Below are positions 9,137 through 20,124 of a DNA stretch of 64,000 nt, piece by piece (position 1 is the stretch's first letter; the number at the start of each line of letters is the position of its first letter). The notes beneath the pieces were generated by a model. It saw nothing but the letters and a program-made list of their open reading frames with translations. It did not search any database and was not told the DNA's origin. The position numbers were made by a program, and so were the translations under genes. Origin of the DNA: Trichoderma breve (lineage: Eukaryota > Ascomycota > Sordariomycetes > Hypocreales > Hypocreaceae); contig NC_079235.1 of assembly GCF_028502605.1 (NCBI RefSeq), positions 1,612,001 to 1,676,000 of the forward strand, read 5' to 3'.

Positions 9137-11440
9137 ATGGCGCACCCGCAGTATCGCGGCGCCGTCGAGCTCGACAACTCGCCTCGGTCCCACCTCGACG
9201 GCGAAATCTTCGAGATGCCTGGCGACTCCGTGGTGCACAAGGCAGAGAACGAGCCGGGGAGAAAGCCGGTGCAGGCGCAGGATGGGGATGTGGTGCAGGC
9301 GAATCCGTGGCCTTTCTATCTGGACCAGGACGTCAGGACGGAGTCGCGGGTCGACGTGGAGGAGCAGAAGAAGGCGGACGTGAAGAGGGAGGAGCAGCAG
9401 CCGCTGGCGAATCCGTGGGCGTATTTTGGGCCCATGTCGCCGGGTGAAGAGGACGGGCCCAAGGCTTCTGTGGCGGTTGGAGCAACGGCGGCTGGATCTG
9501 GTGTTGGTGGGCTGGGGATCACGGCTGAGGAATCTGGAAATGCAGAGGCCAAGATTGAAGATGTCACTGCAGCACCGCGGCCACTACGTCTCAGCAGTCA
9601 TGGCGTACCAGCCGGAAATAGCGCCTCTCACCCTCCTGCTCCTGCTCCTGCTCCTGCAGCAGCGAGCGAGTCTTCCTCGCCGCCGTCTTCGTTTTATGTC
9701 GCGCCTCTCCGGGTATCGAGGAAGCAGGTCCCGCCCGCCGGCGCGGCTCCGGCATTCATACCGTACAGTCCCCCGGCGGAGGATGTCGCGCCGATTGCGC
9801 CGCTCAACGTAAAGCACCAGAGGCCGTCTGCCGGTCCCCAGGGCGATGCGACGATGGCGTTGCCGTATCGGCCGTATCGTCCTGCCGGACATGTGGATGA
9901 TGCGCCGGCAGCTTCAACTCCCCCGGTGCCTCCACAGCCTCTGCAGCCTGCGTCGCCGCCGCCGCCTCAGTCTCATGGGTCTCCGGTCGTAGAGGCCGTT
10001 CCTCCTCATGGCCCTCCTCATCACGCTGTTACTCCGCAAGCCGTTGCTCCTCCGGCGGCACCTCCAGCTGCTCCCCAGGGGACGACTTCGCAATCGACGA
10101 ACGCGGCGGTATCCGCATCTCCGGATCTCGCTCAGCAACAGCAGCAGCAGCAGCAGCAGCGACAGCAACAGGATCACCGCCCGGTAGCAGATTTATCTGG
10201 CTCAGCGGAGGCGCCCTTGGTTGGAGTGGCGCCGCAACATCAGCACCATCAACCAAATCAGCCTCCGCCGCCAGCAGCAGATGTTCCTCCTCCCCTTCCA
10301 CCTCCTCTTCCTATGGCTGCTGCTCCTCCTATCCAGGAACCCGTTCCAGTGGTAGCCGTAGCAGAGCATCCACCCGTGGCCTCTCCAACTCCATATCAAA
10401 ACTCTCAACCTCCGGTGCCTCCGCATCCAGCACCGGCGGGCACTCCGTATCAACCATCTCCGAGCCCTTCACATCCAGGTCCACCCACAGGCTACCCTCA
10501 TCCATCACCAAGCCCTTCGCATCCAAGTCCTGCAATGGGCTACCCTCATCCATCCCCGAGCCTTTCACATCCAAGTCCTACGATGGGCTATCCTCCAAAC
10601 TCAAGTCCCATCCCAGGCCAACCGGCATACGGACCGCCCCATTCGGCGCCAACCTCGTCCGTTCCCAGTCCACAGATGCCCTCCTTTCAATTCCAGCCCA
10701 TCAACCAGGGACCGCCGCAAAATCTGTATTCTGCCCCGAGCCCCACGCCTCCAGTGGCATCGCAAGCTCCCCCAAGTCCAGCGTCTTACCCTCCTCCTCA
10801 GCACTATACGCCTCCACCACCGACTTCAGGCTATGAGATCCCGCAGCCTACCTATGCATCTTCAACCGTGAACCCTCCTCCTCAGCCACCGCGGCCGGAG
10901 TTCCAGCAGGCGCCAGTAGGTGCTTACCAACAGTATCCGCAGCCTCAGCCGTCGCCAACTTATGGGTATGCTGGTGCTCCAAGACCAGGCACGCAGCCTC
11001 CTCCTGCTACGCATCCTTCAGGATATAATACACCATACGGACCAGCAATAGCCCCTCATCAGCACCAATATCCAACTCAGCCCACCTATGCGGCGGCTAA
11101 TGGCAATATCCCCTCGTCTCCAAACGTGCCGCAGGCTCAGTATGCGTCTCCTCCTCTGCCGCCACGCCCAGCAACAACGCAGCCTCAGCTGTTTCTGGGA
11201 TTCAACTCTCAAAACGTCGTGTCATATCCCCCGCCGCCACAGAGAGTGTTTAGCCCGCCGCCTGCGGTCCCAGGCCAGGGTCCTCGGCGGTCATCCGGAG
11301 GAATGAGCAGTGGCAGGCTATTTAGCAGCTCATCGGCGTTGAAGTGGATAGACAAGACGGGCAAAGGGCTGGAGAATAAGCTTGATGCAGTGCTGGGGCC
11401 GTCTAACAAGCCACCACCTCAGCCTCCTCGTCCTACTTAG
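9137..11440 (+). CDS. Pro/Gln/Ser-rich protein, unknown function
   Basis: One uninterrupted exon of 767 residues with a good start context (CAGCCATGG). Most of the protein is low-complexity, dominated by Pro, Ser, Gln, Tyr and Ala. It has a polyglutamine run (about 10133-10170) and three 16-residue repeats of the type GYPHPSPSPSHPSPAM (10442-10585). Two ordered parts stand out. Near the N-terminus there are two copies of an Asn-Pro-Trp aromatic motif (NPWPFYLDQD, NPWAYFGPM), each after a hydrophilic stretch. The C-terminal 50 residues have a possible amphipathic helix (ALKWIDKTGKGLENKLDAVL) followed by PPPQPPRP, a PxxP-type SH3 ligand. No catalytic domain, signal peptide or membrane span is visible. 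It may be a cortical or endocytic scaffold because of the SH3-ligand tail, but that is only a guess. Not recognised as a named family. Confidence 0.8.
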   Translation: MAHPQYRGAVELDNSPRSHLDGEIFEMPGDSVVHKAENEPGRKPVQAQDGDVVQANPWPFYLDQDVRTESRVDVEEQKKADVKREEQQPLANPWAYFGPMSPGEEDGPKASVAVGATAAGSGVGGLGITAEESGNAEAKIEDVTAAPRPLRLSSHGVPAGNSASHPPAPAPAPAAASESSSPPSSFYVAPLRVSRKQVPPAGAAPAFIPYSPPAEDVAPIAPLNVKHQRPSAGPQGDATMALPYRPYRPAGHVDDAPAASTPPVPPQPLQPASPPPPQSHGSPVVEAVPPHGPPHHAVTPQAVAPPAAPPAAPQGTTSQSTNAAVSASPDLAQQQQQQQQQRQQQDHRPVADLSGSAEAPLVGVAPQHQHHQPNQPPPPAADVPPPLPPPLPMAAAPPIQEPVPVVAVAEHPPVASPTPYQNSQPPVPPHPAPAGTPYQPSPSPSHPGPPTGYPHPSPSPSHPSPAMGYPHPSPSLSHPSPTMGYPPNSSPIPGQPAYGPPHSAPTSSVPSPQMPSFQFQPINQGPPQNLYSAPSPTPPVASQAPPSPASYPPPQHYTPPPPTSGYEIPQPTYASSTVNPPPQPPRPEFQQAPVGAYQQYPQPQPSPTYGYAGAPRPGTQPPPATHPSGYNTPYGPAIAPHQHQYPTQPTYAAANGNIPSSPNVPQAQYASPPLPPRPATTQPQLFLGFNSQNVVSYPPPPQRVFSPPPAVPGQGPRRSSGGMSSGRLFSSSSALKWIDKTGKGLENKLDAVLGPSNKPPPQPPRPT
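10442..10585 (+). repeat. Three 48-bp in-frame tandem repeats
   Basis: Units start at 10442, 10490 and 10538 and encode about 16 residues each (consensus GYPHPSPSPSHPSP). The second and third are nearly identical at nucleotide level; the first is diverged. The array lies in the Pro-rich protein gene, and a 48-bp period keeps frame, so copy number could vary without breaking the gene. Confidence 0.85.
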
Positions 11441-14400
11441 GCGGTGATGAAGTTTTGAATTCTCCCCATTTTAATCATTATATATTTATCATATAGATGT
11501 TATTGCATATCTGGCGAATATCTGTTTTGAGTTAATGGAGGTATTATCATGTCGATTGTGAGAGCGAGAGAGAAGGTTGTTTTTAGCATAATTATTTAAC
11601 AGGACATGGCTCCATATATCTCAGTTTTATAGCCAATATATTTGTTGAAATATAAACCTCAATAGCCCCTGGGCATTGAACCTTTTTGTTTTCAACGATA
11701 TTCATCTTGAGAAGCTTTTGTACGAGCAGCACAATGTGATCAACCACCGTTCAACAACTAAAAACTGCTATGTCTTGCACTAGACATTGGAATAAGCACG
11801 CCCGATTATATGTATTTCAATATGACGTCAATGTTAGCTATCTCATATATGATAAAGAGAGTACTTGTATAGATAGCCATTTACTTCTCTACACCCGTTT
11901 TAAACAATGTACATTTCTCCGTTAAATCACCAAAAGACACCCTTTGTCAAATGTACGTAGTAGTCGTGTAATAGTTGTTGCCCCCCTCTTTTACATTATC
12001 GTTGTGGCTCTCCGAAGGCGGACCGTCGACGAAAATAACCCGCAAAAAATCGGAAATAAAGAGAAAAAGGGAAAAACAACATCCGACCTTTTTTGTAGGT
12101 ATATTATATAAGTGAAGTGAGAGATTTTACGGACAGTACATACGGAGGCGGAGGAGATAAAAGTGGTTTTTCTCCCGATAGCCTTTTCAGACGGAGCTTT
12201 ATGCATGATTTTGGTCATTAGCACGCTTTTGATACGTCAAATATGGCTGCACACTGCGAGTGATGAGGAGAAGAGTCATAATGAGGGGGGGCATTTCTCT
12301 CTCTCTGTCTCGCCCTCACTATTTTAATTTATTTCGCTTCTCCTTCTCTTGTTGGGAATGAACAGCTGGTCAACCATGCTTGATTCCCTTCCTATCAAGT
12401 ACGGCCGAGATTACTTTGATGCTGTGCGACCGCACTGACTGACGGCCTCTCTTAATGGCGCGGTTGTGATGTCCCAAGGTGCGTCTGCATCATCTCGAGT
12501 CCGCACGTCTATAGTTTGTATAACTACTACCACTACAATACTGTACAGCAAGCATTGTAGATACACGAACTGGAGTCGTAGTATTTGCTATTGATATTGC
12601 TGAAGAACTGTGATAATACTGTGCTCATGATACTGAAGAAATGCTAAGAGACGTTCGTTGGAGGCTGATGTGATCAATGTGGGGGACAATCTATTTTGGG
12701 CTGCGCACAGAGCCGTCCGGCGACTAAGAAATAGCTGCTGGCGGCCCGACATTGTGCGCAGCTACGCAGACACGAAGAGCGGAGTCAATCTCTTCAATTA
12801 ATTTTGGCGCCGGTTTTGCTCCTCACGCAGTACAAGTTTAGGTGGTGTAGCTGGGTGTACCAGCTGTGTACTGCACTAGACAAGAGCAAGAGACCGAGGG
12901 CAGGAAAGGAAATCCAACGGCGGGAAATAGATCGAGGTAAAAATGGGAAAAGGGGGCAACACTGCTGCTTTCTTGACCGATTTCTTGATAATACGAAAAA
13001 ACACACGACGGACAAGGGCTTCCGAGACATTTGTGGTGAATCGAGGCGAGAAACCCGGTACGACTGTACAAGGGATTCAATGACCAGATACGCTCCCGCG
13101 GAGACTTTTATCTCTGCGCCATCACACATCACACCTCACTTGTCCCAAGTGTCTGTCTGGATACTAACTATTAACCAAGACTAAAGACTAATGCAGAGGC
13201 GCCCAAGGTGATAACCCTGTGCTCTCGGGTCTTTTTTGTCGATTGAGCTGAGCGCTTAAAACGACACACGAGTCTGTCGCATGCATTGTGCATGTCCATC
13301 AGTCAGCTGGTCCGGTCTGGATACTGGCCTGCTTCGCTTCGTACAACTAGGGAAACGCTGCATTTGTTGGCCGGAATTAGCGAGTTGAAAGGCGGAAATG
13401 TACATGATCATCAGTACGAGTACTCGTACTATGTTTCCCTTCTGGGCTTCTCTTCTTACACTTGGCATGGACATTTTGCCTTTCTCCCTCCTAAAGGCTC
13501 AGACTACCGGTCGGTGTCACCGACCCGGGTACAGTAGTGTTATAAAGGGCGCAGCAAAAGGGAATACAGTAAAAAACTGTTGAGCCATGGGCGCGCTCGG
13601 GATTCCGTCTACCCCAGGAATTTGGTCAACTGGTGCCGATCTGGCTTCGCATGCCAAAGGTGGTCAGGTGAGAGCGCATGGGTGGCGTTTTGAGGGGTTT
13701 GCAGGCGACTTGGTGAGGCTGTCCGACTTGCAGATGCAAGCATTTTCCTTTGGGGTTTTGCTTTGTACTCTCGCTTGCCGTCCAAATAACGAGCACATGC
13801 TCTGAGCTTCTCTCGCTACCAATCCAGGCGAGCACGCGCCAAGTGAGAGAGAGCTTGGGCTTGGGCTTGAGCTTGGAGCTTTGGCCTGTAGTCAAAATTC
13901 AAACACGACCAGCGGCGTTTCGAGAAACCACGAGCTCGGGTACCATCATGCACGAATGAATGCAAAGCCAGCCCACTCGCGAGCTCTCTCGGGATTCTCG
14001 TATCCCGAGATGAGGATGCAGGAGGACAGACGATAAACCCCCAAGGGCTTGCCACATTTCGAGGCATATTTGCCAGTTCATCGCCAGCGCACGTCAGCGC
14101 TGCACGTCTGGCTGGCTGTTACCCAGTGATCATATGCAGGGCGGTAAATGAGGCATCTCGGTGAGCCACTCCCCTGTCCTTGTGGCTCGACAACCCTGGC
14201 AATGGCAGCCAGTGAATGCGGCTGAAGTGTGCCTCTCGCAGACTCTTGTACTCACTCGTACGCTTTTGTTTCCCCGTGCTTGCTTTTTTGTTTCAATATC
14301 GCCTCCAGGACAATCCATTTTAGCGCCGCCATGCTTCACCGAGCTTCAGCTGTATTGCCCACCACCGTATGAGCTGCGATGGACGCGAGCCTCTGGTTGG

Positions 14401-16190
14401 ATCTCTCTTCTTTTTGTGCTTTTTCTCCGTTTCACTTCCATTTTGGCGTCTCCTCCCGAGGCGGCTCGGAGGCATAGAAAGGCACCTAAGCGACCGCTGA
14501 GCTCCACACTTGGGTTGAACTGGGCTTCACCAGGCTGCAACGACGGGGAGAGGGGCTTAAACGACGAGCACTGGTTGGAACACGAAATCAACCCGATACG
14601 TGACTTGCATCTTGACCCAATTTTCTTATGTGAGGTTGCTGGAAGGATGAAAATGGATATCTGAGAGAAAAAGGGTTCAGGGTTTGGAAAGCCAAAAATA
14701 AAAAATAATAATCGAAGAGAGGGCTGGGGCGCTCGGACGGTTGTGAATGAGGCAAGTACTTCGTAGTAGGAAGCTGGGCACGATTCAGCAACCTGGTCCT
14801 CCGTAGCAGGCGAGAGAGGCAGCACAGGCGCTGTAAGCATTGGATCGCTGGCTGTGGTGCGATGGATGGATGTACTTGGCAGGTCACCGCATTGTTCCCT
14901 CGTTTGGACGCATCAAGCAGCGTCGGCGCACATCGACGCTGTGGCTGAGAGCGATGCTCCGTTGTTGTACTTTGGGGGTACCGGGCATCTACCTGCACCT
15001 GCTCCTGCTCCTGCACTCGCATCCTTTGGCCATCAGCAGCGGACCAGCGCAGAACCACCAGCAGAAGCAACAATTCTCCGGCGGCCAGTCAATGCTATAT
15101 GTATTTTTTGTCTATTTGTGGACAATCATCCGCCGCGTTGCATTGCCCAAGCAATTTGATTTGCAAGGGCCTGTTCGGTAGCACCCGATGCCTCCCCCGC
15201 CTGGCCAGTCACCAGCGGCCTGAATTGCTACTCGTCCACTCGTTCACTGCTCTGCCCACTACCCACTGCAGCTCAGCGCCAAGCGCCCAGTTACAGCGCC
15301 CACAGCAGCGCGCGCGCCACAGCACTCGCCCGCGCACAGGCTCAGGCTCAGGCTCAGGCGCCCTTCCAAATCTCAGCTCCCCCCTTCTTCTATCACTCCA
15401 TTCCTCTCCCTCCGCTTTTTTCCCTCTTCCCTTCATTCTCTCTCCCTGACAACCTTCGCCCCGACGAGAGCATCGCTTCGTTCGGCACTTTTTCTTTCGA
15501 GCATCGCCGCCTTTCGACTCGATTCATCGACACGCCCCGCTGCAGCACCTTCGATCTGCAATAATTTTTTTGTTTTCTTTTTTTCTTTTTCGCTCAGGCC
15601 TGCCTTCGTTGCCACGCACCCGCTACCTCGTCACCGACATATCGAATTTGGCGCCCTCCCCGTCGGCTGCTCTTACAAATTCTCCTCTGCAGGTTAGTTG
15701 GCCTCTTGGAGTTTCCATCTCGGTTACTGCGTGTCCATCTTTGCCCTTCTCCCCTGTTTTGCATTGATTTCTCCCTCTGTGGCATATGCAGCCCTGATGG
15801 CGTGGTTCTACCTCCTATCCTGGAGCAAACGTTTGCTCTCGTCAGGCTCTTGTCATGCATGATTCGGCCTAGCACCGGATTTTGCTGGTGGCGGATCTAG
15901 CCACCGCCCTTCAGCAGGCCCCTAGGCCCACTCCCTTTGTCAAACCATTTCATCACAGCCTCTTTGATCTTCCTCCCTCCATCTCTTAATTTTTTTTTCC
16001 TATTCTACATTTACATTTTGCATCCTTCATCGTCACTCTTCACACTCGCTTTATTTGCACGGCGATTATTTGGTGGCCGATATTAACAGGCTCTCAGGAT
16101 TTGCAGTTTTACCGATTCCGATACCCAACATAAACCGACGAGCCTGCTTCTTTCCCTCGAGGAACGAAGCATACAGTCAATACAGTCACC
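11441..16190. other. Long non-coding stretch before casein kinase I
   Basis: 4.75 kb with no credible gene. Open frames up to 167 codons (for example at 14161-14664) overlap frames of similar length on the other strand and have no domain-like sequence. It contains the palindrome GTACGAGTACTCGTAC (13414-13429), a 9-bp perfect inverted repeat (13987-14010) and CAGGCT repeats (15337-15359). The last 700 bp are pyrimidine-rich and probably the kinase promoter and leader, with a candidate leader intron from GTTAGT at 15693 to CAG at 16089. Confidence 0.6.
15337..15359. repeat. CAGGCT hexamer repeat
   Basis: Nearly four copies of CAGGCT in the pyrimidine-rich region upstream of the casein kinase I gene. 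It is non-coding. Confidence 0.8.
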
Positions 16191-17566
16191 ATGACGACCA
16201 TGGTAAGCATCAAATTCTCCTTCTGATTCTTTTTCTTTGTTTCTCGTGGTACGCTTCCAAACTGGGTGCATCGGCCTCAGCGTCCGAACGGCTGGCCAAT
16301 GCACCTATCGGCAGTGCCGAATGAAACTCACCGCTGCTCTACTCTAATCTATGCCCTTTGGGGAGAGTATCGAGAGATGGCTCCATCTGTGGAGCAATCA
16401 ATTTCATCAGCATCATACTTGCTTTTCTCATCAATCATTTGCTAACCTGTCTTCGCGTTGCTTAGGACCTTCGCGTCGGTAATAAATACCGGATTGGCCG
16501 AAAGATCGGCTCTGGTTCTTTTGGCGACATCTATCTTGGAACCAACATCATCTCTGGAGAGGAGATTGCCATTAAGCTCGAGTCTGTCAAGGCCAAGCAC
16601 CCTCAGCTTGAGTATGAGGCTCGTGTGTACAAGTCCCTTGCTGGCGGCGTTGGAATTCCCTTCGTCCGCTGGTTCGGAACTGAGTGTGACTACAATGCCA
16701 TGGTTCTCGACCTCCTCGGCCCTAGTTTGGAAGATCTCTTCAACTTTTGTAACCGCAAATTTTCCCTGAAGACGGTCCTCCTGCTTGCCGATCAGCTCAT
16801 CTCCCGCATCGAGTACATCCATGCCAAGTCATTCATCCACCGAGATATCAAGCCCGACAACTTCCTCATGGGCATTGGCAAGCGTGGCAACCAGGTCAAC
16901 GTGATCGACTTTGGTCTTGCCAAGAAGTACCGCGATCCCAAGACTCACTTCCACATTCCGTACAGAGAGAACAAGAACTTGACCGGCACGGCCCGTTATG
17001 CCTCCATCAACACCCATCTTGGTGTTGAGCAGTCTCGCCGTGACGACATGGAGTCGCTCGGCTATGTCATGCTGTACTTCTGCCGAGGCTCTCTCCCTTG
17101 GCAGGGTCTCAAGGCTGCCACCAAGAAGCAGAAGTACGACCGCATCATGGAGAAGAAGATGACTACTCCTACCGAGGTTCTCTGCCGTGGATTCCCCAAC
17201 GAGTTCGCCATCTACCTCAACTACACTCGATCCCTGCGTTTCGACGACAAGCCCGACTACAGCTACCTGCGCAAGATCTTCCGCGATCTCTTTGTTCGCG
17301 AGGGCTTCCAGTATGACTACGTCTTCGACTGGACCGTGTACAAGTACCAGAAGAACGCCCAGGCCATTGCCCAGGCTGCCGGCCAGGCTAACCCCGAGGA
17401 TGAGGACAAGGCTCGGGCTTCCCGTATGACCGCTGCTGCTGCCGTCACTACGTCCAAGCCTGGTGCTGTGCCCAGCTCCCGCCGCAAGATGCTTGAGCGT
17501 GGCTCTGGCGCTGGCGTTGATACCCCGGACACTAGCCGTGCCATCGGTGGAAGCGATAGGATGTGA
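16191..17566 (+). CDS. Casein kinase I (CK1 delta/epsilon, Hhp1 type)
   Basis: Serine/threonine kinase of the CK1 family, acting in cytoplasm and nucleus on primed acidic substrates; in fungi it phosphorylates the clock protein FRQ among others. Two exons: 16191-16202, which encodes only MTTM, and 16466-17566, giving 370 residues. The 263-bp intron has a GTAAGC donor, a GCTAAC branch site and a TTAG acceptor. Visible motifs are the Gly loop GSGSFGDIY (residues 19-27), Lys41, HRDIKPDN with Asp131, and DFGLAKKY with Asp152. The CK1 signature SINTHLG with QSRRDD replaces the usual APE motif. After about residue 285 comes a short Ala/Gln-rich tail ending GGSDRM. The start is fixed by the short first exon; taking the internal ATG at 16625 would lose the ATP site. 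A GTGAGT sequence overlaps the stop codon and could allow another C-terminus. Confidence 0.95.
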
Positions 17567-20124
17567 GTTTCTAATTTTAGCTTAGCCCAACAGCTCTTTC
17601 ATCGTAAGGGGTCACTTTTCCTCCGCGCGATTTGTATTTTCTTGATACCGCTAAAGGGAACTGTGCTGACAAGTATGGCTGACTCAGTGGACGCTAAACA
17701 GGCTTCGCTCTGCTTCAAAGGGAGCGGGATATGCCTCCGGCAACTATCGGCCAAACTGAAAGATAGTAACTTTGGGCTTTTTTTCTGCACCTCTCTTGTG
17801 GGATCTGAGCAAAGTGGTTGCGGGTTGCTGCGAGAACCTCCTTTCTTACTCTTAGTCGACCTTTTCAGACACGCAACAAGCCTACTGTAGTCATCTGATG
17901 GTGGCTCTGGTCGTCTTGGGGCCTGTTGTCGATCTTTGTGGTTCTCAAATTCGCCTTTATGCACCTCCCCTCCCTTTTTGTTTCACTTCTTTTCATTTGC
18001 CCCTACGCATCGCTTTATCTTGTTCTTCGACGCATCTCTAAATTCACGACTTGACGCATGGCTCGGATTACTCTGAATCATGAGGAAGTGCTTTTTTGGG
18101 ATTGGAGCCTTTCAACACTCCACCTAAAAGCATCTCCTTGTGATTTAGAGACGTTAATCTGAACGGCACGTCCGGTAACATTTCGTTGTTGGACCGTTGC
18201 AGCAATCTCAAAAAACTTAATGGCTGTCGTCTCTGATGGCTTGCTATCAGTTTTAGAGATGGCTGTACAAGCCTTGCCAGCTCGAGCGCTTAGAATGCCG
18301 GGCTTGGACCCCATGGTTCTTGACAATACTCTTCCGCCATGGTCCCAAGCTCAATCGTTGCGGTACAGCTGCGTCTCAGTGAGCGGGTGTTTCTCCTTTC
18401 TTTCCTTGGTCATTAATACTACGCATCATACTTTCTACTTCTCGATTCGATTTTTTGTTTTCTATTTTTAGGCTGGCGTGTCGAAGGGCAGCTTCTGGGG
18501 AAGTCGATGAGATTGGCCTGCAAGTGGAAGGGGCAATCTGTTGGTGCGGTTAACCGACATTTCATTATTTTGATGATGAAAGGTTGTCCGCGAAGCTCGC
18601 CTTGAGGGACGTGGTGGGGGACGGCAATGGCGACAAGTTTGACACGACTTCGCTTGCAATTGGGCTACGGACGAGACAAGATTTACATTCCAATGAATCA
18701 GCCTAACTTGTCAAGAAGGGGGGTCGTCTTGAAGGAATCGCTACCATGGCTTAACTATATGGTATACGGATCACGGCCATGGCACCTGACGCCAACTCGT
18801 TGTTGTTGCCGCACTGGGTGTCTATCATTGAACTCGTCGCACTCGGACAAGGGATTTTGACGGCACATGGGACAAGAAGACGGTCAAAGCTTCGTGGCAT
18901 GGCCAAGGCATCAACAACGAGTCTCTTGTCGCTAAGAAACAAGCTCAGCTCAGCCAGTAGTAGCTCATATAGTCTGCAATCAAATTTGGTTTTTTGTTTT
19001 TCCTTATACACAGCTGATGCAACTGCTACTGCCACTCAATGTCTCACCCGCAAAGTGTAATGTAGAAATGCATGTATGCAAAAGTGCATGTAGTCGCGTG
19101 CGTGGGCCAGCAAAGGGTCCCACGAGGCCACCCATGATCACATGTTCCCTTGCCTGACTGAGCCCCATGGCGTTGTGCCAATTAGTATGGACTATGGAGT
19201 AGCGGTAGTGGCAATTGCAGTACTAGCACTGAGTACCTTACCACCAACTAACCTCCATCAATACCTTCAAGGTTGGCAGTGAGGTGGCTTAGTATCAAAT
19301 ATATGTAGCTACTAACTACAGCTGCCGCCTGACCGAGGGCCTACGGTGACGCGTTGATCAAGTGTTGAAGTTGGAAGTGGAATTCCATGATGGATTCAAT
19401 CCACAGTTCAGGTTGGTATGGATAGTATACTGCTAGCACCACATACAGGCACCTAGTGCTACCTGGCACCGCCTAAGCAGTCGAGGTTTAGCAGCATGCA
19501 CTGCCTGCAGCTGACCTGAAGCCCTCCAGTTATTCTTATGCGCTGACGCAGGGTTAGCCGGCAAATCGAGCGCTCCGTCTGGCACCCTTGGCGATAGTTG
19601 CATGACCCGCGAGTGGTACATGACTGTACCTTTCAGCCACACGGAATGCCTACCGGCGTTGGGCGTACAGCAAAGGTACCCGCTGCTGTCGTATCGAGAG
19701 AGCCAAGCTGAAGAGATATATATTAGGAGACGGGCTGTGTCTTTGGGTCTGGGGGAAGCTCCAATCGTAAAGGTAGATTTGTCTTCACTGTTCGTTCAGC
19801 CCTTTTGTTCATTTTGTTGCCCACTTGCTGCCTTTTGATTCGATTGAGCTGTGCTGTGCTGCAAAGCTAACAAGGAAGCTGCGAACCCCGCTTGAGCGGC
19901 CTCTCCTTGCTTGTTCTCTCTCTGTTCTCTTTTGGCGCCTCTTTTTGTCAACTGAACACGGTGCCTGGCACGGTGCTTTTTTGGCCTTCCCGGCAAATCC
20001 AACAAAGCAAGAAAAAACACAGCTGGAGCTATAATAATACCGGACCAGACGCTCCAGCTTCAGCCCGTCATTGAACATTCGTTGACATTCGTTTCTTCTT
20101 GTTTTTCTTCAATCCCGTCGCAGC
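17567..20124. other. Intergenic region
   Basis: 2.56 kb with no recognisable gene. It presumably holds the CK1 3' untranslated region and the promoter of the phosphatase gene. Open frames are below 100 codons and have no family resemblance. Nothing repeated was seen beyond short GGTACC-type words. Confidence 0.6.

Noticed and set aside
14161..14840. Frames of 164-167 codons on both strands
   Set aside because: They overlap antiparallel in low-information sequence, with no domain or splice support. Such frames are expected by chance in a gap of this size.
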